Source: CAZEHJ01 sp964512485 (GTDB taxonomy: Bacteria; Bacteroidota; Rhodothermia; Rhodothermales; UBA10348). Taken from it: DNA of 64,000 bases. Location of the stretch: the NCBI GenBank assembly GCA_964512485.1, contig CAZEHJ010000004.1, positions 26,980 through 90,979 of the forward strand. Reading direction: 5' to 3'. Under the pieces are notes generated by a model. That model was not told where the DNA came from and ran no database searches. It saw only the letters and a list, made by a program, of their open reading frames with translations. Shown here in pieces: positions 36,729-45,939 of the stretch. The translations under genes were made by a program, and so were the position numbers. The first letter of the stretch is position 1; the number at the start of each line of letters is the position of its first letter.

Positions 36729-37097
36729 TCAGGCGTCGTCTTCAGTTGCCTTTTTTGAAGTGGTCTTCTTGGCAGACTTCTTCGTGGTCTTTTTCTTGGG
36801 AGCGGCCTTCTTCTTCGCTGCTGTTTTGACCTTTTCTGTAGCGTCTTCTACCGCATCCTCGGCCGCATCCATAGCGTCTTCCGCTTTATCCTTCGCTTCT
36901 TTTGCTGCTTCCTCAGCTTTCGAAACTGCGTCTTTTACCACGTCACTCATCTGATCGCCTGCTTTCTGCAGACCATCAACAACGGTTTTCAGTGCAGATT
37001 CAACGAGGAAGAATGCTCTTTCTTCGATGCCCAAGCCTTCGAATGCATCTCGTGCGGAGAAATATTCTTTTGAGCGTTTGTCGGCGTTTTCTGACAT
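36729..37097 (-). CDS. Lys/Ala-rich histone H1-like tailed protein
   Basis: The 122-residue protein has a helical N-terminal part with IEERAFFLVESALKTVVDG (residues 24-42), a heptad-like Ala/Glu/Lys stretch (EEAAKEAKDKAEDAMDAAED) and a tail of Lys, Thr, Ala and Pro (KKKAAPKKKTTKKSAKKT). Such tails occur in bacterial histone H1-like proteins and in phasin-like proteins. The tail is likely to bind nucleic acid or another polyanion, but this is inference. Its downstream neighbour is a shorter paralogue with an acidic tail instead. A terminator for ppdK lies upstream, so the pair has its own promoter. Confidence 0.65.
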   Translation of the reverse strand: MSENADKRSKEYFSARDAFEGLGIEERAFFLVESALKTVVDGLQKAGDQMSDVVKDAVSKAEEAAKEAKDKAEDAMDAAEDAVEDATEKVKTAAKKKAAPKKKTTKKSAKKTTSKKATEDDA

Positions 37098-37168
37098 GAC
37101 TGATCGGTTTGGAGTTCGCGTTGATGTTATAACTGCAGTAGACGGAATCGCGTTAACGATGTTGCGCC

Positions 37169-37206
37169 AAATAAAACGGGCGGGGGGCCTTCTGGCCCCC
37201 CGCCCG
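37169..37206 (-). terminator. rho-independent terminator after ppdK
   Basis: Arms 37177-37189 and 37194-37206 pair perfectly over 13 bases, nearly all G-C, with a four-base loop. On the minus strand the stem is followed by TTTTATTT. It closes the ppdK transcript. Confidence 0.92.
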
Positions 37207-37233
37207 CATAACTTTCAATCATCCGTGGCGATC

Positions 37234-39882
37234 TTATTCGTTGGCCAGATGAGCTTGAGCCGCAGCCAAGCGAGCGATCGGCACACGGAACGGAGAGCAT
37301 GACACGTAATCCATTCCCACTTCGAAACAGAAGTGAACGGAGTGAGGATCTCCACCGTGCTCGCCACAGATCCCAACTTTGAGTCCTTCACGGGCCTCAC
37401 GACCGCGATCGGTACCCATGCGGACCAATTGCCCCACGCCCGAGACGTCGAGCGACTGGAACGGATCCTCAGGAAGAATCTTGCGATCTACATACTCAGG
37501 CAGGAAGACGCCGGCATCGTCGCGACTGTACCCGAACGTCATCTGCGTCAGATCATTCGTTCCGAATGAGAAAAACTCAGCTTCTTTGGCAATCTGATCT
37601 GCAGTCAGTGCCGCCCGCGGGATCTCGATCATCGTTCCGATCAGATAATCGACCGTTGCGCCTTTTTCTTCGAAGACCTTGTCGGCCGTAGCCTTGATCA
37701 CATCGCGCTGATTGACGTACTCCTCAACAGTACCGATCAGTGGAACCATGATCTCAGGCATGACGCTTACGCCCTGCTGACTCAGCTCAAGAGCAGCTTC
37801 AATGATTGCTCGAGCCTGCATTTCCGTAATTTCGGGGTACGTGACTCCCAAACGGCAACCACGATGACCGAGCATCGGATTGAATTCGGACAGCGATTCG
37901 ACTTTGGCCTGGACGATTTCGTAGGTGACGCCCATTTTTTCCGCCATGGCCCGTTTGTCCGCCTCCTCGTGAGGAAGGAACTCGTGAAGCGGTGGATCGA
38001 GAAGACGAACCGTGACGGGTTTTCCTTCCATCGCCTTGAATATGCCCAGGAAATCTTCTTTCTGATAAGGAAGCAACTTGGCAAGCGCCGTTCGGCGAGC
38101 AGGCTCATCTGAGGCTAGAATCATCTCTCGAACACTGTCGATTCGGTCGCCTTCGAAGAACATATGCTCTGTACGACAAAGACCGATTCCTTCCGCGCCA
38201 AATTCGATGGCTTTCGCGGCATCTGCAGGAGCGTCAGCGTTGGTGCGAACGCGCATAGTGCGATGCTCGTCCACCCATGCCATGAACGTACCGAAATCCC
38301 CCGTCAGTTCTGGCGCAACAAGTTTCTGAGCGCCTCTGATGACTTCGCCAGTGGTTCCATTGATTGAAATCCAGTCGCCTTCGTTGACCGTAACAGAGCC
38401 ATTGGTGAACGACTTGGCTGCGTAGTTGATCACAACATCTCCGCAACCTGCTACACACGGCTTGCCCCAACCACGTGCAACCACGGCGGCGTGTGAGGTC
38501 ATTCCGCCACGAGAGGTCAAAATTCCCTCAGCTGCATTCATTCCGCCGACATCTTCCGGGCTTGTTTCGATTCGAACCAGAATCACTTTTTTGCCGGCGG
38601 CGTGTGCTTCTTCAGCTCCTTCCGCAGAAAACACGACCTGTCCGACCGCTGCACCCGGTGAAGCTGGCAGTCCTTTTGCGATGACATCGTCTTTGTAAGC
38701 CGTAATGTCTTCGAACCCCGGGTGGAGAAGCTGATCCAGATGGCCGGGCTCAACCATATCCCGAACAGCTTCTTTAGACGTGATCAATCCCTCATCAACC
38801 ATGTCTACCGCAACTTTGATAGCGGCGGCACCAGTTCGTTTTCCGTTCCTGGTCTGCAGGATGAAGAGATTGCCTTCCTGAACCGTGAACTCAATATCCT
38901 GAATATTGCGGTAGTGACGCTCAAGCTGCTGCGTGACATCAACCAACCGCTCGTAGGCAGGCGGGAATTCGTTGGCCATCTGAGAAATGTCTTCCGGCGT
39001 CCTGATTCCGGCTACAACATCTTCCCCCTGTGCGTTGACGAGGAATTCGCCATATAGTTTGTTCTCTCCGTTGGACGGGTTTCTGGTGAAAAGAACCCCC
39101 GTCCCACTTCCGTCGCCCATGTTGCCATAGACCATGGCCTGCACGTTGACGGCCGTTCCTATCAGATTGGTAATCTTGTTGATCGAACGATACTTGAGTG
39201 CACGTTCTCCATCCCAAGATCCGAACACCGCATTGATCGAGAGCTTCAACTGCTCGAAAGGATCGTCTGGAAACATGAATCCAGTGTGCTGCCGATAAAT
39301 CGCTTTGTACCGGTCAACCAGGATCCGAAGATCATCCCCCGAAAGGTCAACGTCTTCTTCGACTCCTTTTTCCTTTTTCAGGGCTTCAATTGCCTCTTCA
39401 AAATGGCCGTGATGCACGCCCATGACAACATCACCAAACATGTCGATGAATCTGCGATACGCATCGAACGCAAATCGCACATTACCTGTCTTTTTGGCCA
39501 GACCCTCAACAGCTGCGTCGTTGAGACCAAGGTTCAGGACGGTGTCCATCATTCCCGGCATGGACACGGCTGCTCCGGAACGAACAGAAACGAGAAGTGG
39601 GTTTTCCGAATCACCGAATCCAGCATTCATTTCGGAAGCGATGTGCTCGATTCCGTCACGAATCTGCTCTTCCAGTCCCTTCGGCCAAGAGCCTTTTGTA
39701 TCGCTGTAATATTTACAGGTGTCCGTGTTGATGGTGAAACCTGGAGGTACCGGAAGCCCGATGGAGCTCATTTCGGCCAGGTTTGCTCCTTTGCCACCCA
39801 GATGGGCCTTCATCGACTTGTTGCCCTCTGCGATACTGTCGCCAAATTTGTAGACCATCTTGGTCAGAGTCTCTACTTCCAT
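37234..39882 (-). CDS. ppdK: pyruvate, phosphate dikinase
   Basis: PPDK interconverts pyruvate, ATP and Pi with PEP, AMP and PPi, allowing glycolysis or gluconeogenesis at this step. With the start at 39882 it has 882 residues, the usual length; the frame is open further upstream but that part has no family resemblance. MVYKFGDSIAEGN is the typical N-terminus. KAHLGGKGANLAEM and PGFTINTDTC are in the ATP-grasp domain; GGMTSHAAVVARGWG near residue 450 holds the phospho-His; the C-terminal PEP domain shows GTNDLTQMTFGYSRDD and the catalytic Cys in GICGEHGGDP. AGAGAA precedes the chosen ATG. Confidence 0.95.
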   Translation of the reverse strand: MEVETLTKMVYKFGDSIAEGNKSMKAHLGGKGANLAEMSSIGLPVPPGFTINTDTCKYYSDTKGSWPKGLEEQIRDGIEHIASEMNAGFGDSENPLLVSVRSGAAVSMPGMMDTVLNLGLNDAAVEGLAKKTGNVRFAFDAYRRFIDMFGDVVMGVHHGHFEEAIEALKKEKGVEEDVDLSGDDLRILVDRYKAIYRQHTGFMFPDDPFEQLKLSINAVFGSWDGERALKYRSINKITNLIGTAVNVQAMVYGNMGDGSGTGVLFTRNPSNGENKLYGEFLVNAQGEDVVAGIRTPEDISQMANEFPPAYERLVDVTQQLERHYRNIQDIEFTVQEGNLFILQTRNGKRTGAAAIKVAVDMVDEGLITSKEAVRDMVEPGHLDQLLHPGFEDITAYKDDVIAKGLPASPGAAVGQVVFSAEGAEEAHAAGKKVILVRIETSPEDVGGMNAAEGILTSRGGMTSHAAVVARGWGKPCVAGCGDVVINYAAKSFTNGSVTVNEGDWISINGTTGEVIRGAQKLVAPELTGDFGTFMAWVDEHRTMRVRTNADAPADAAKAIEFGAEGIGLCRTEHMFFEGDRIDSVREMILASDEPARRTALAKLLPYQKEDFLGIFKAMEGKPVTVRLLDPPLHEFLPHEEADKRAMAEKMGVTYEIVQAKVESLSEFNPMLGHRGCRLGVTYPEITEMQARAIIEAALELSQQGVSVMPEIMVPLIGTVEEYVNQRDVIKATADKVFEEKGATVDYLIGTMIEIPRAALTADQIAKEAEFFSFGTNDLTQMTFGYSRDDAGVFLPEYVDRKILPEDPFQSLDVSGVGQLVRMGTDRGREAREGLKVGICGEHGGDPHSVHFCFEVGMDYVSCSPFRVPIARLAAAQAHLANE

Positions 39883-40198
39883 TTCTCTCAATTGGATATT
39901 GAAGGATATATTGTTGCGCGACGGAATCGCGTCCTTTCCGAACCACTGCGAATAATGCACAACCGATAGATTGACACTATAGGTCATATTTCGCTGTGGG
40001 CGAATCCTGACGAAGATACGGCTCTGGCATACGTCAGTGCTTGTTTTGCATACTAAGAAATCATTAAACGCTGGTAGCGCTTCCAAGAACCCAAAACACT
40101 CAACATGGAACGCATCATGGCAAGACGCGTGTGAGGGGTCGAAAATTTGAATATTCCTTCCCTACCCGGGAGCGCAGTCAGCACGAAGAGATTTGTTT
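39883..40198. other. divergent ppdK/topA intergenic region
   Basis: This 316-base stretch separates the divergent ppdK and topA starts. It must hold both promoters, but I see no clear -35/-10 pair for either. A TATAGT-like box occurs on the minus strand at about 39978-39983. There is no RNA gene or small gene that I can support. Confidence 0.3.
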
Positions 40199-42772
40199 AT
40201 GAAGCGACTTGTCGTCGTTGAGTCACCGACCAAAGCCAGAACCATTCGGAAATTTCTTTCAGGTGATTACCTGGTTGAAGCGAGCATGGGGCATGTACGT
40301 GACCTTCCACCATCTGCGTCCCAGATTCCGGAGAAGTTCAAGAAACAGAAGTGGTCCCGTTTGGGCGTAAATGTAGAGGAAGACTTTTCTCCGCTCTACA
40401 TCGTCCCGACCGATAAAAAGAAGGTTGTAAAGCTTCTCAAGGACTCTCTCAAAGAAGTCGACGAACTATATATCGCAACGGATGAAGACCGGGAAGGCGA
40501 GTCCATCGGATGGCATCTGCTTGAGATACTGAAGCCAAAGGTGCCCGTGCGACGCATGGTATTCCATGAAATCACGGAAACAGCCATCCAGGAGGCTCTG
40601 GAAAATACCCGGGAAATGGACACCAATCTGGTTGAGGCCCAGGAAACCAGACGGGTTCTCGATCGCTTGGTAGGATATTCCATTTCCCCCCTTCTTTGGA
40701 AGAAGATTGCACCGAAGCTTTCCGCCGGTCGTGTTCAGAGTGTCGCCGTCCGTGTACTTGTACTGCGCGAGAAAGAAAGAATCCTCTTCATTCCCGCCCA
40801 CTATTGGGGACTTAAAGCTGGTCTTTCCTTCGGTGGATCCGCTTTCGAGGGCAACATGACCCACACCGATGGCCTGAAACTGGCGATCGGAAAAGACTTC
40901 GATGACAACACCGGGCGTCTCAAAGAAGGCATCGAGAACGGAAAGGATGTCACTGTGCTCCAAGAAGATAGAGCCAAGTCGCTTGAGACCTCCTTGAGGA
41001 GCGAAGCATGGACGGTAACAAACGTCGACCACAAAACGATAACGCGAAAACCGTACGCTCCCTTCATTACCTCGACGCTTCAGCAGGATTCGAGCAGAAA
41101 GCTGCGCTTGTCTGCTCGTGAAACCATGCGGGTGGCACAAAAGCTGTATGAGCAGGGATTCATTACGTATATGCGTACTGACTCTACCAATCTCTCCAGT
41201 GAAGCACTTGAAGCAGCGCGCTCTGCTGTCGAATCTCGTTACGGTGCCAAATTTTTGAGTGCGAAGCCACGACAGTTTTCAAATCAGGTCAGAAATGCTC
41301 AGGAAGCACACGAAGCCATCCGACCCTCAGGCACAGAAATGAAGACGTCTGCCGAATTGGGACTCTCCGGCGAGGAAGCTTCTTTATACGACCTGATCTG
41401 GAAACGAACTCTGGCCTCTCAGATGGCCGAGGCAAAGATCAATCGGGTCAGTGTGAAATTGACTGCCGGAACGGGCGAGGATGAATCTATTTTTCGTGCC
41501 GGTGGACAATCCATCGAATTTGCAGGATTCATGCGCGCTTACGTCGAAGGATCCGATGATCCCGATGCCGCTCTGGAGGACACCGAGAATCCCCTACCGG
41601 ATATGAACGTCGGTGATGTGGTCGATCTGAAGAGCCTCGAAGCGAGCGGACACGCTACCAAACCTCCGGCAAGGTATACTGACGCCACGCTTATCAAAGT
41701 CCTGGAACAGGAAGGAATAGGCCGTCCGAGTACGTACGCAAGCATTATCGACACGATCGTTCGCAGAGGCTATGTTCGACGGGAAAGGAATCAGCTGATT
41801 CCCACGTTTACGGCTTTTGCCACCAACAATCTCCTGGAGCAGCAGTTTTCGACCCTGGTTGATACCAGTTTCACTGCCGAAATGGAAGGGGTGCTGGATG
41901 ATATTGCAGACGGTAAGACAGCGGCACTTCCGTACCTCAAACAATTCTATTCAGGAGACAACGGACTGGCCGCCGCAGTTGAGGGCGGCCTGGATTCGAT
42001 CGATGCTCGTGAAGTTTCCGGCATCACGTACGAAAAGTGGGACCCATACATCGTGAGGGTCGGCAAATATGGACCGTACGTAGAAATTGGTGAAGACGAA
42101 GAAAGAAAGGTCGCCTCTATACCGTTCAACGTCGCGCCCGGTGATATCGAAGCCGAGGACTTGAAGGGCTTCATCGATGAGAAAGAACGGGGAGACGACA
42201 TTCTGGGTATCCACCCGGAAAAAGAAATGCCGGTATTCGTTAAAAAAGGCCCTTATGGACACTACGTTCAGTTGGGCGATGACGAACAGGAAGGAAAGCC
42301 GAAGCGCATTTCTGTTCCAAAAAACATGGATCCGGAAACCGTCGACTTTGATAAGGCCCTCAAACTTCTGGAGCTTCCGAAGGAACTCGGAAATCACCCG
42401 GAGACGGGCACCGTGATCAAGTGCAATATTGGTCGATTTGGCCCATATGTGCAGCACGGATCTGTTTTTGCCTCCCTGACGAAAGAGGACGACATCCTAG
42501 CCATCGGTTTCGACCGCGCATTGGAACTGATTGCCAAGAAGGAAGCGAAGAGCAAACCATTGCGCGTCGTCGGTGAACACCCGGATTCGGGTGAAGTTAT
42601 TGAAGTCTGGGAAGGTCGCTACGGCCCATACGTGAAGCACCAAAAGGTGAACGCCTCTCTACCCAAGGACAGAGCTATTGAAGCCGTGACACTCGAAGAA
42701 GCGGTCGAATTGCTTAAGGCAAGAGCTGCGAAAAAGAAAGGTGGACGAGGTAGAGGGCGCAAGAAGTCCTGA
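40199..42772 (+). CDS. topA: DNA topoisomerase I (type IA)
   Basis: TopA relaxes negative supercoils. The ATG at 40199 follows GAAGAG by 8 bases and gives 857 residues. The Toprim domain starts MKRLVVVESPTKARTI and includes ATDEDREGESIGWHL; the active-site Tyr324 is in FITYMRTDSTNLS; GRPSTYASI follows near residue 505. The C-terminus has at least three repeats of the K/R-x-GPYV type (KYGPYVEIG, RFGPYVQHG, RYGPYVKHQ) instead of Cys4 zinc fingers, and ends in a basic tail (KKKGGRGRGRKKS). This repeat type is usual in Bacteroidota and cyanobacteria-like TopA. Confidence 0.97.
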   Translation: MKRLVVVESPTKARTIRKFLSGDYLVEASMGHVRDLPPSASQIPEKFKKQKWSRLGVNVEEDFSPLYIVPTDKKKVVKLLKDSLKEVDELYIATDEDREGESIGWHLLEILKPKVPVRRMVFHEITETAIQEALENTREMDTNLVEAQETRRVLDRLVGYSISPLLWKKIAPKLSAGRVQSVAVRVLVLREKERILFIPAHYWGLKAGLSFGGSAFEGNMTHTDGLKLAIGKDFDDNTGRLKEGIENGKDVTVLQEDRAKSLETSLRSEAWTVTNVDHKTITRKPYAPFITSTLQQDSSRKLRLSARETMRVAQKLYEQGFITYMRTDSTNLSSEALEAARSAVESRYGAKFLSAKPRQFSNQVRNAQEAHEAIRPSGTEMKTSAELGLSGEEASLYDLIWKRTLASQMAEAKINRVSVKLTAGTGEDESIFRAGGQSIEFAGFMRAYVEGSDDPDAALEDTENPLPDMNVGDVVDLKSLEASGHATKPPARYTDATLIKVLEQEGIGRPSTYASIIDTIVRRGYVRRERNQLIPTFTAFATNNLLEQQFSTLVDTSFTAEMEGVLDDIADGKTAALPYLKQFYSGDNGLAAAVEGGLDSIDAREVSGITYEKWDPYIVRVGKYGPYVEIGEDEERKVASIPFNVAPGDIEAEDLKGFIDEKERGDDILGIHPEKEMPVFVKKGPYGHYVQLGDDEQEGKPKRISVPKNMDPETVDFDKALKLLELPKELGNHPETGTVIKCNIGRFGPYVQHGSVFASLTKEDDILAIGFDRALELIAKKEAKSKPLRVVGEHPDSGEVIEVWEGRYGPYVKHQKVNASLPKDRAIEAVTLEEAVELLKARAAKKKGGRGRGRKKS

Positions 42773-42778
42773 CCTTGG

Positions 42779-42799
42779 GGCCAGCGAGTCTGGCCAAAA
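42779..42799 (+). terminator. weak candidate terminator after topA
   Basis: GGCCAG (42779-42784) and CTGGCC (42790-42795) form a 6-bp stem with a five-base loop, followed by AAAA and no T-run on the plus strand. It lies between convergent topA and rsgA. Confidence 0.25.
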
Positions 42800-42832
42800 G
42801 CCATCGGTATGACGCTTTACAGGCCGAAATGC

Positions 42833-43765
42833 CTATCGACCCACGTCAAGATCTCCCATTTGAGCTGACCTGAGCATGTTTATATAGCTCTCATATCGCT
42901 CGATGGGTAAAACGTCGGCGTCAACCAACTCCTTGATTCGGCAATCGGGCTCGTGATCATGAGTACAGTTGGGAAACCTACACTCTCCTATGTGCTCCCT
43001 GAACTCTACGAAGTAGTGCGACAATTCGGAAGGTTCAATCGAGTAGAGGCCAAATTCTCGAAGTCCGGGTGTATCTCCCAAAAATCCTCCATTGTCCAGA
43101 GCGATCAACTCCGCATACGTGGTCGTGTGTTTGCCTTTCTGGGTGGAGGCGCTTATCCCTCCAGTCTTGAGTTGGAGATCTGGAACCAATTCATTCAGCA
43201 GAGACGACTTCCCAACTCCCGAGGGTCCCACAAACACGTGGATTCCTCCTGAAAGAGCGTCCTTCAGATCGGCAATTCCGTCTCCTGATGTTGTACTGGT
43301 GTAGAGGACCTCGTAGCCAAGAGAGAGATACATTCCGGCGAAAAAGCCCACGTGTTCCTCCGCCCTGTCATCAAAGAGATCTATCTTGTTTATGATGATT
43401 CCCGCGTTGATTCCGTTGGCCTCGGCCATTACCAGGAAACGATCGATAAATCCAGGGTTTATTCGGGGTTGGCGGACACTTTGAACGATCCAGGCGGTAT
43501 CGACATTCGCGATTATCACGTGTTCCTTGCCGACCCGACGCCCGGCTGCCCGGCGTGAAAGTTTTCCGGCCCGTTCTTCTCGCTCGTCGATCACGCCCGA
43601 TTCGTCCTCGTTCAGGCTGATCGTGACCTTGTCTCCAATAACGACAGGATTCGTGGCGTCCTCCTCCTGAAGACGAAACTTGCCCCTGATGGTGCAGGAA
43701 ATCAGTCCCTTCTCGGTCAGGACTTCATATCGACTGCCGGTCGATCGGAGAACGATTCCATTCAA
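42833..43765 (-). CDS. rsgA: ribosome small-subunit-dependent GTPase A
   Basis: RsgA is a circularly permuted GTPase that helps mature the 30S subunit. The order is OB-fold (GIVLRSTGSRYEVLTE), G4 NKIDLFDD, G5-like TSTTSGDG, G1 GPSGVGKSSLLNEL, G3 DTPGLREFG, then a zinc knuckle (CRFPNCTHDHEPDC). A TTG start at 43765 gives 310 residues and begins just at the OB-fold. The frame is open to 43936, but that part lies inside the upstream gene and has no resemblance to RsgA. The TTG lies one base after the upstream stop, which suggests coupling. Start choice is moderately certain. Confidence 0.92.
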   Translation of the reverse strand: MNGIVLRSTGSRYEVLTEKGLISCTIRGKFRLQEEDATNPVVIGDKVTISLNEDESGVIDEREERAGKLSRRAAGRRVGKEHVIIANVDTAWIVQSVRQPRINPGFIDRFLVMAEANGINAGIIINKIDLFDDRAEEHVGFFAGMYLSLGYEVLYTSTTSGDGIADLKDALSGGIHVFVGPSGVGKSSLLNELVPDLQLKTGGISASTQKGKHTTTYAELIALDNGGFLGDTPGLREFGLYSIEPSELSHYFVEFREHIGECRFPNCTHDHEPDCRIKELVDADVLPIERYESYINMLRSAQMGDLDVGR

Positions 43766-43766
43766 A

Positions 43767-44111
43767 TCAAGCGCGTGTTTTGGATCCGACCTTGATGGGT
43801 TCGACGTCCAGAACCTCGTCGTCCAGTTCAAGACGCGCGGAGCTATCATGGGCTTCCAGCTGTTTTCCGGTGGAGGACAGTTTGGCGAGCTCCAGTTCGA
43901 GATCTTCGACCTTTGAAACGAGAGGAAGCGTCGCATCTTCCACTGCCTGCCTCATGAGTCTTTCCAGATCACTGGTCGTCATGCTCTGCCCTTCAGTGAC
44001 CGTATTTGTTTGCCGGCGCTTTCTCCGGTGACGAAGGATCATGCTGGTAAAGGTCAGCACGAACGCACTCATCAGAGTGATAATGAATAGAATCAGGATT
44101 TCTTCGGGCAT
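43767..44111 (-). CDS. PspB-like small membrane protein B (paralogue of its neighbour)
   Basis: The 114-residue protein has one N-terminal membrane helix (ILILFIITLMSAFVLTFTSMI) followed by basic RHRRKRR, so the C-terminal part is cytoplasmic. It then has a helical segment SDLERLMRQAVEDATLPLVSKVEDLELEL. This last part aligns with the next-upstream protein (SELEEMINSAVSVAVEPLISRLDDLES). Size, single helix and coiled coil recall PspB of the phage-shock response, but I cannot claim homology. It ends at the rsgA start. Confidence 0.6.
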   Translation of the reverse strand: MPEEILILFIITLMSAFVLTFTSMILRHRRKRRQTNTVTEGQSMTTSDLERLMRQAVEDATLPLVSKVEDLELELAKLSSTGKQLEAHDSSARLELDDEVLDVEPIKVGSKTRA

Positions 44112-44146
44112 ATCGATTCAGGTTGGAATTCGCTCGTCTACGCTTA

Positions 44147-44452
44147 CTACTGTTGCACTTTCTGTCCACTTGGAGCCATGACTTCCTCTTGTTCGGCAGT
44201 CTCGCCTTCATCCAGCAGAAGGTTGTCCGAAGCAGCAAGCAGTTTATCCGACTCCAGATCATCGAGTCTTGAAATCAACGGTTCCACGGCGACGCTTACA
44301 GCCGAATTGATCATTTCCTCCAATTCTGAGACCCTCATGCTCGAGCCAGAATCATAATCTCCGGCGGACAACTTCGCTTTGCTGTAGTCAATTCCCATCT
44401 TGATGACGAGAAATGTGAACAGGAATACGATTCCGACGATTGCTACAGACAT
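44147..44452 (-). CDS. PspB-like small membrane protein A (paralogue of its neighbour)
   Basis: The 101-residue protein has an N-terminal membrane helix (VAIVGIVFLFTFLVIKMGI), a short linker with MRVSELEEMINSAVSVAVEP, and an acidic Glu-rich C-terminus. Its central helix shares the pattern S-[DE]-LE-x-[ML]-x-x-x-AV...PL-[IV]-S-[RK]-x-[DE]-DLE with the following gene, 35 bases away. The pair probably arose by tandem duplication. A role in membrane stress or as a heterodimer is speculation. Confidence 0.6.
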   Translation of the reverse strand: MSVAIVGIVFLFTFLVIKMGIDYSKAKLSAGDYDSGSSMRVSELEEMINSAVSVAVEPLISRLDDLESDKLLAASDNLLLDEGETAEQEEVMAPSGQKVQQ

Positions 44453-44562
44453 TGAAATATCTCCTTGGATAATAGAAAGTCAGGATAAATGGCCATACGC
44501 CACAATCCAATTCCAAGTTACGAAATCGTCTAATCAAGGACAGATGTACCAAAGCCCTCGTC

Positions 44563-45774
44563 TCAAAGATCGTTTCCTCGGGGTGTAAACGACTGAATGC
44601 CGGTCAGCTCCCTGCCCAGAATGAGACCGTGGATATCGTACGTGCCTTCGTACGTGTTTACACTTTCGAGATTCACCATGTGGTGAATAACCCTGAATTC
44701 GCCTGTGATGCCATTTCCGCCAAGCATGTCGCGAGCAATCCTGGCAATTTCCAGAGCTTTGCCGCAATTGTTGCGCTTCGCCAGAGAAATCATCGCCGGT
44801 GCCGCTTGTCCCGCGTCTTTCAAGGCACCGAGGCGCCAGGCAAGAAGCTGCATCTGGGTTATTTCTGTGACCATATTGGCCAATTTAGTCTGAACAAGCT
44901 GCATGGCACCAAGCGGATAACCGAACTGTTTGCGCTCCATCACATATTGTTTAGCCCTGTGGAAACAGTCTTCAGCAGCACCCAATGCGCCCCACACGAT
45001 CCCGTAACGGGCATTGTTGAGACACGAAAACGGCCCCCTGAGCCCTGTCACATCCGGAAACATGTTCGAGTCCGGTACGAAGACGTCCTCCATGACGATT
45101 TCACCCGTGATCGATGCACGCAAAGACATTTTGTTGTGAGTCTTCGGAGCCGAAAGGCCCGGCATTTCTTTATCGAGCACAAAGCCTCGAATGACGCCCG
45201 GGTCAGAGGCCTTTTCTTTCGCTTTCGCCCAGACGATAAACACATCTGCCGTCGGCGAATTCGTGATCCACATCTTTGCTCCGTTCAAGATCCATCCACC
45301 GTCTCCGCGTACGGCGGTGGTTGTCATCGAACCAGGGTCTGAACCATGATCAGGCTCGGTCAGCCCGAAACAGCCAATAAGCTCCGCAGTCGCCAGTTTC
45401 GGCAAGTATTTTTGGCGTAGCTCATCTGTTCCAAAGGCGTTGATCGGGTGCATGACCAGTGATGACTGGACCGATGCGAAAGAGCGATACCCGGAATCAA
45501 CACGTTCCAGTTCACGGGCGATTAATCCGTACGCTGTGTAACTGGCACCTACTCCGCCATATTCCTCAGCAATCGTCGAGCCCAGAAGACCGAGTTCGCC
45601 CAACTCTTTCGGAATATCCTCGTGGAATACTTCGTCCTGATTTCCTTCAAGAGCCCTGGGCTCGAGGTAAGTCTGCGCGTACTCTCGCGCTGATTCCATG
45701 ATCAGACGCTCTTCTTCCCCGAGAAGGGATTCAAATTGAAAGGCGTCCTCTGCATTGAAAAACGGCTTCGACAT
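44563..45774 (-). CDS. acyl-CoA dehydrogenase, glutaryl-CoA dehydrogenase type
   Basis: The 403-residue flavoprotein resembles glutaryl-CoA dehydrogenase, which oxidizes and decarboxylates glutaryl-CoA to crotonyl-CoA in lysine and tryptophan breakdown. The catalytic Glu lies in NTYEGTYDIHGLILGRELTG near residue 372; the segment TYDIHxLILGRxxTGIQ is close to that of known GCDH enzymes. FGLTEPDHGSDPGSM, NGAKMWITNSP and NARYGIVWGALGAAE are further matches. The exact substrate still needs assay. It runs divergently from tyrA and lies upstream of the two small membrane proteins. Confidence 0.85.
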   Translation of the reverse strand: MSKPFFNAEDAFQFESLLGEEERLIMESAREYAQTYLEPRALEGNQDEVFHEDIPKELGELGLLGSTIAEEYGGVGASYTAYGLIARELERVDSGYRSFASVQSSLVMHPINAFGTDELRQKYLPKLATAELIGCFGLTEPDHGSDPGSMTTTAVRGDGGWILNGAKMWITNSPTADVFIVWAKAKEKASDPGVIRGFVLDKEMPGLSAPKTHNKMSLRASITGEIVMEDVFVPDSNMFPDVTGLRGPFSCLNNARYGIVWGALGAAEDCFHRAKQYVMERKQFGYPLGAMQLVQTKLANMVTEITQMQLLAWRLGALKDAGQAAPAMISLAKRNNCGKALEIARIARDMLGGNGITGEFRVIHHMVNLESVNTYEGTYDIHGLILGRELTGIQSFTPRGNDL

Positions 45775-45939
45775 ATCGAATGATGGTTTCGTAATGAATC
45801 GAGTTCAGATGCTCCAAAGATACGCTTCAAGCTTCCCTGAATTGCCCTGATCGGGATGTGATTCATGAACTTGACGTGTTTTCCATGTTTCAGCCTTACC
45901 TTTTCCGGCCAGTCAATCCAGGCCCCGATTTTTCCTCTT

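Noticed and set aside
39286..39969. 227-codon plus-strand frame opposite ppdK
   Set aside because: Antisense to a conserved enzyme, with no recognisable domain or ribosome binding site.
40466..41140. 224-codon minus-strand frame opposite topA
   Set aside because: Antisense to the catalytic core of TopA, no support of its own.
42833..43936. Longer RsgA with an upstream ATG start
   Set aside because: The extra residues lie inside the upstream gene and do not resemble RsgA; the TTG at 43765 matches the family N-terminus.
44629..45342. 237-codon plus-strand frame opposite the glutaryl-CoA-type dehydrogenase
   Set aside because: Antisense shadow of a well-supported gene; the composition is rich in Arg and His and there is no domain.
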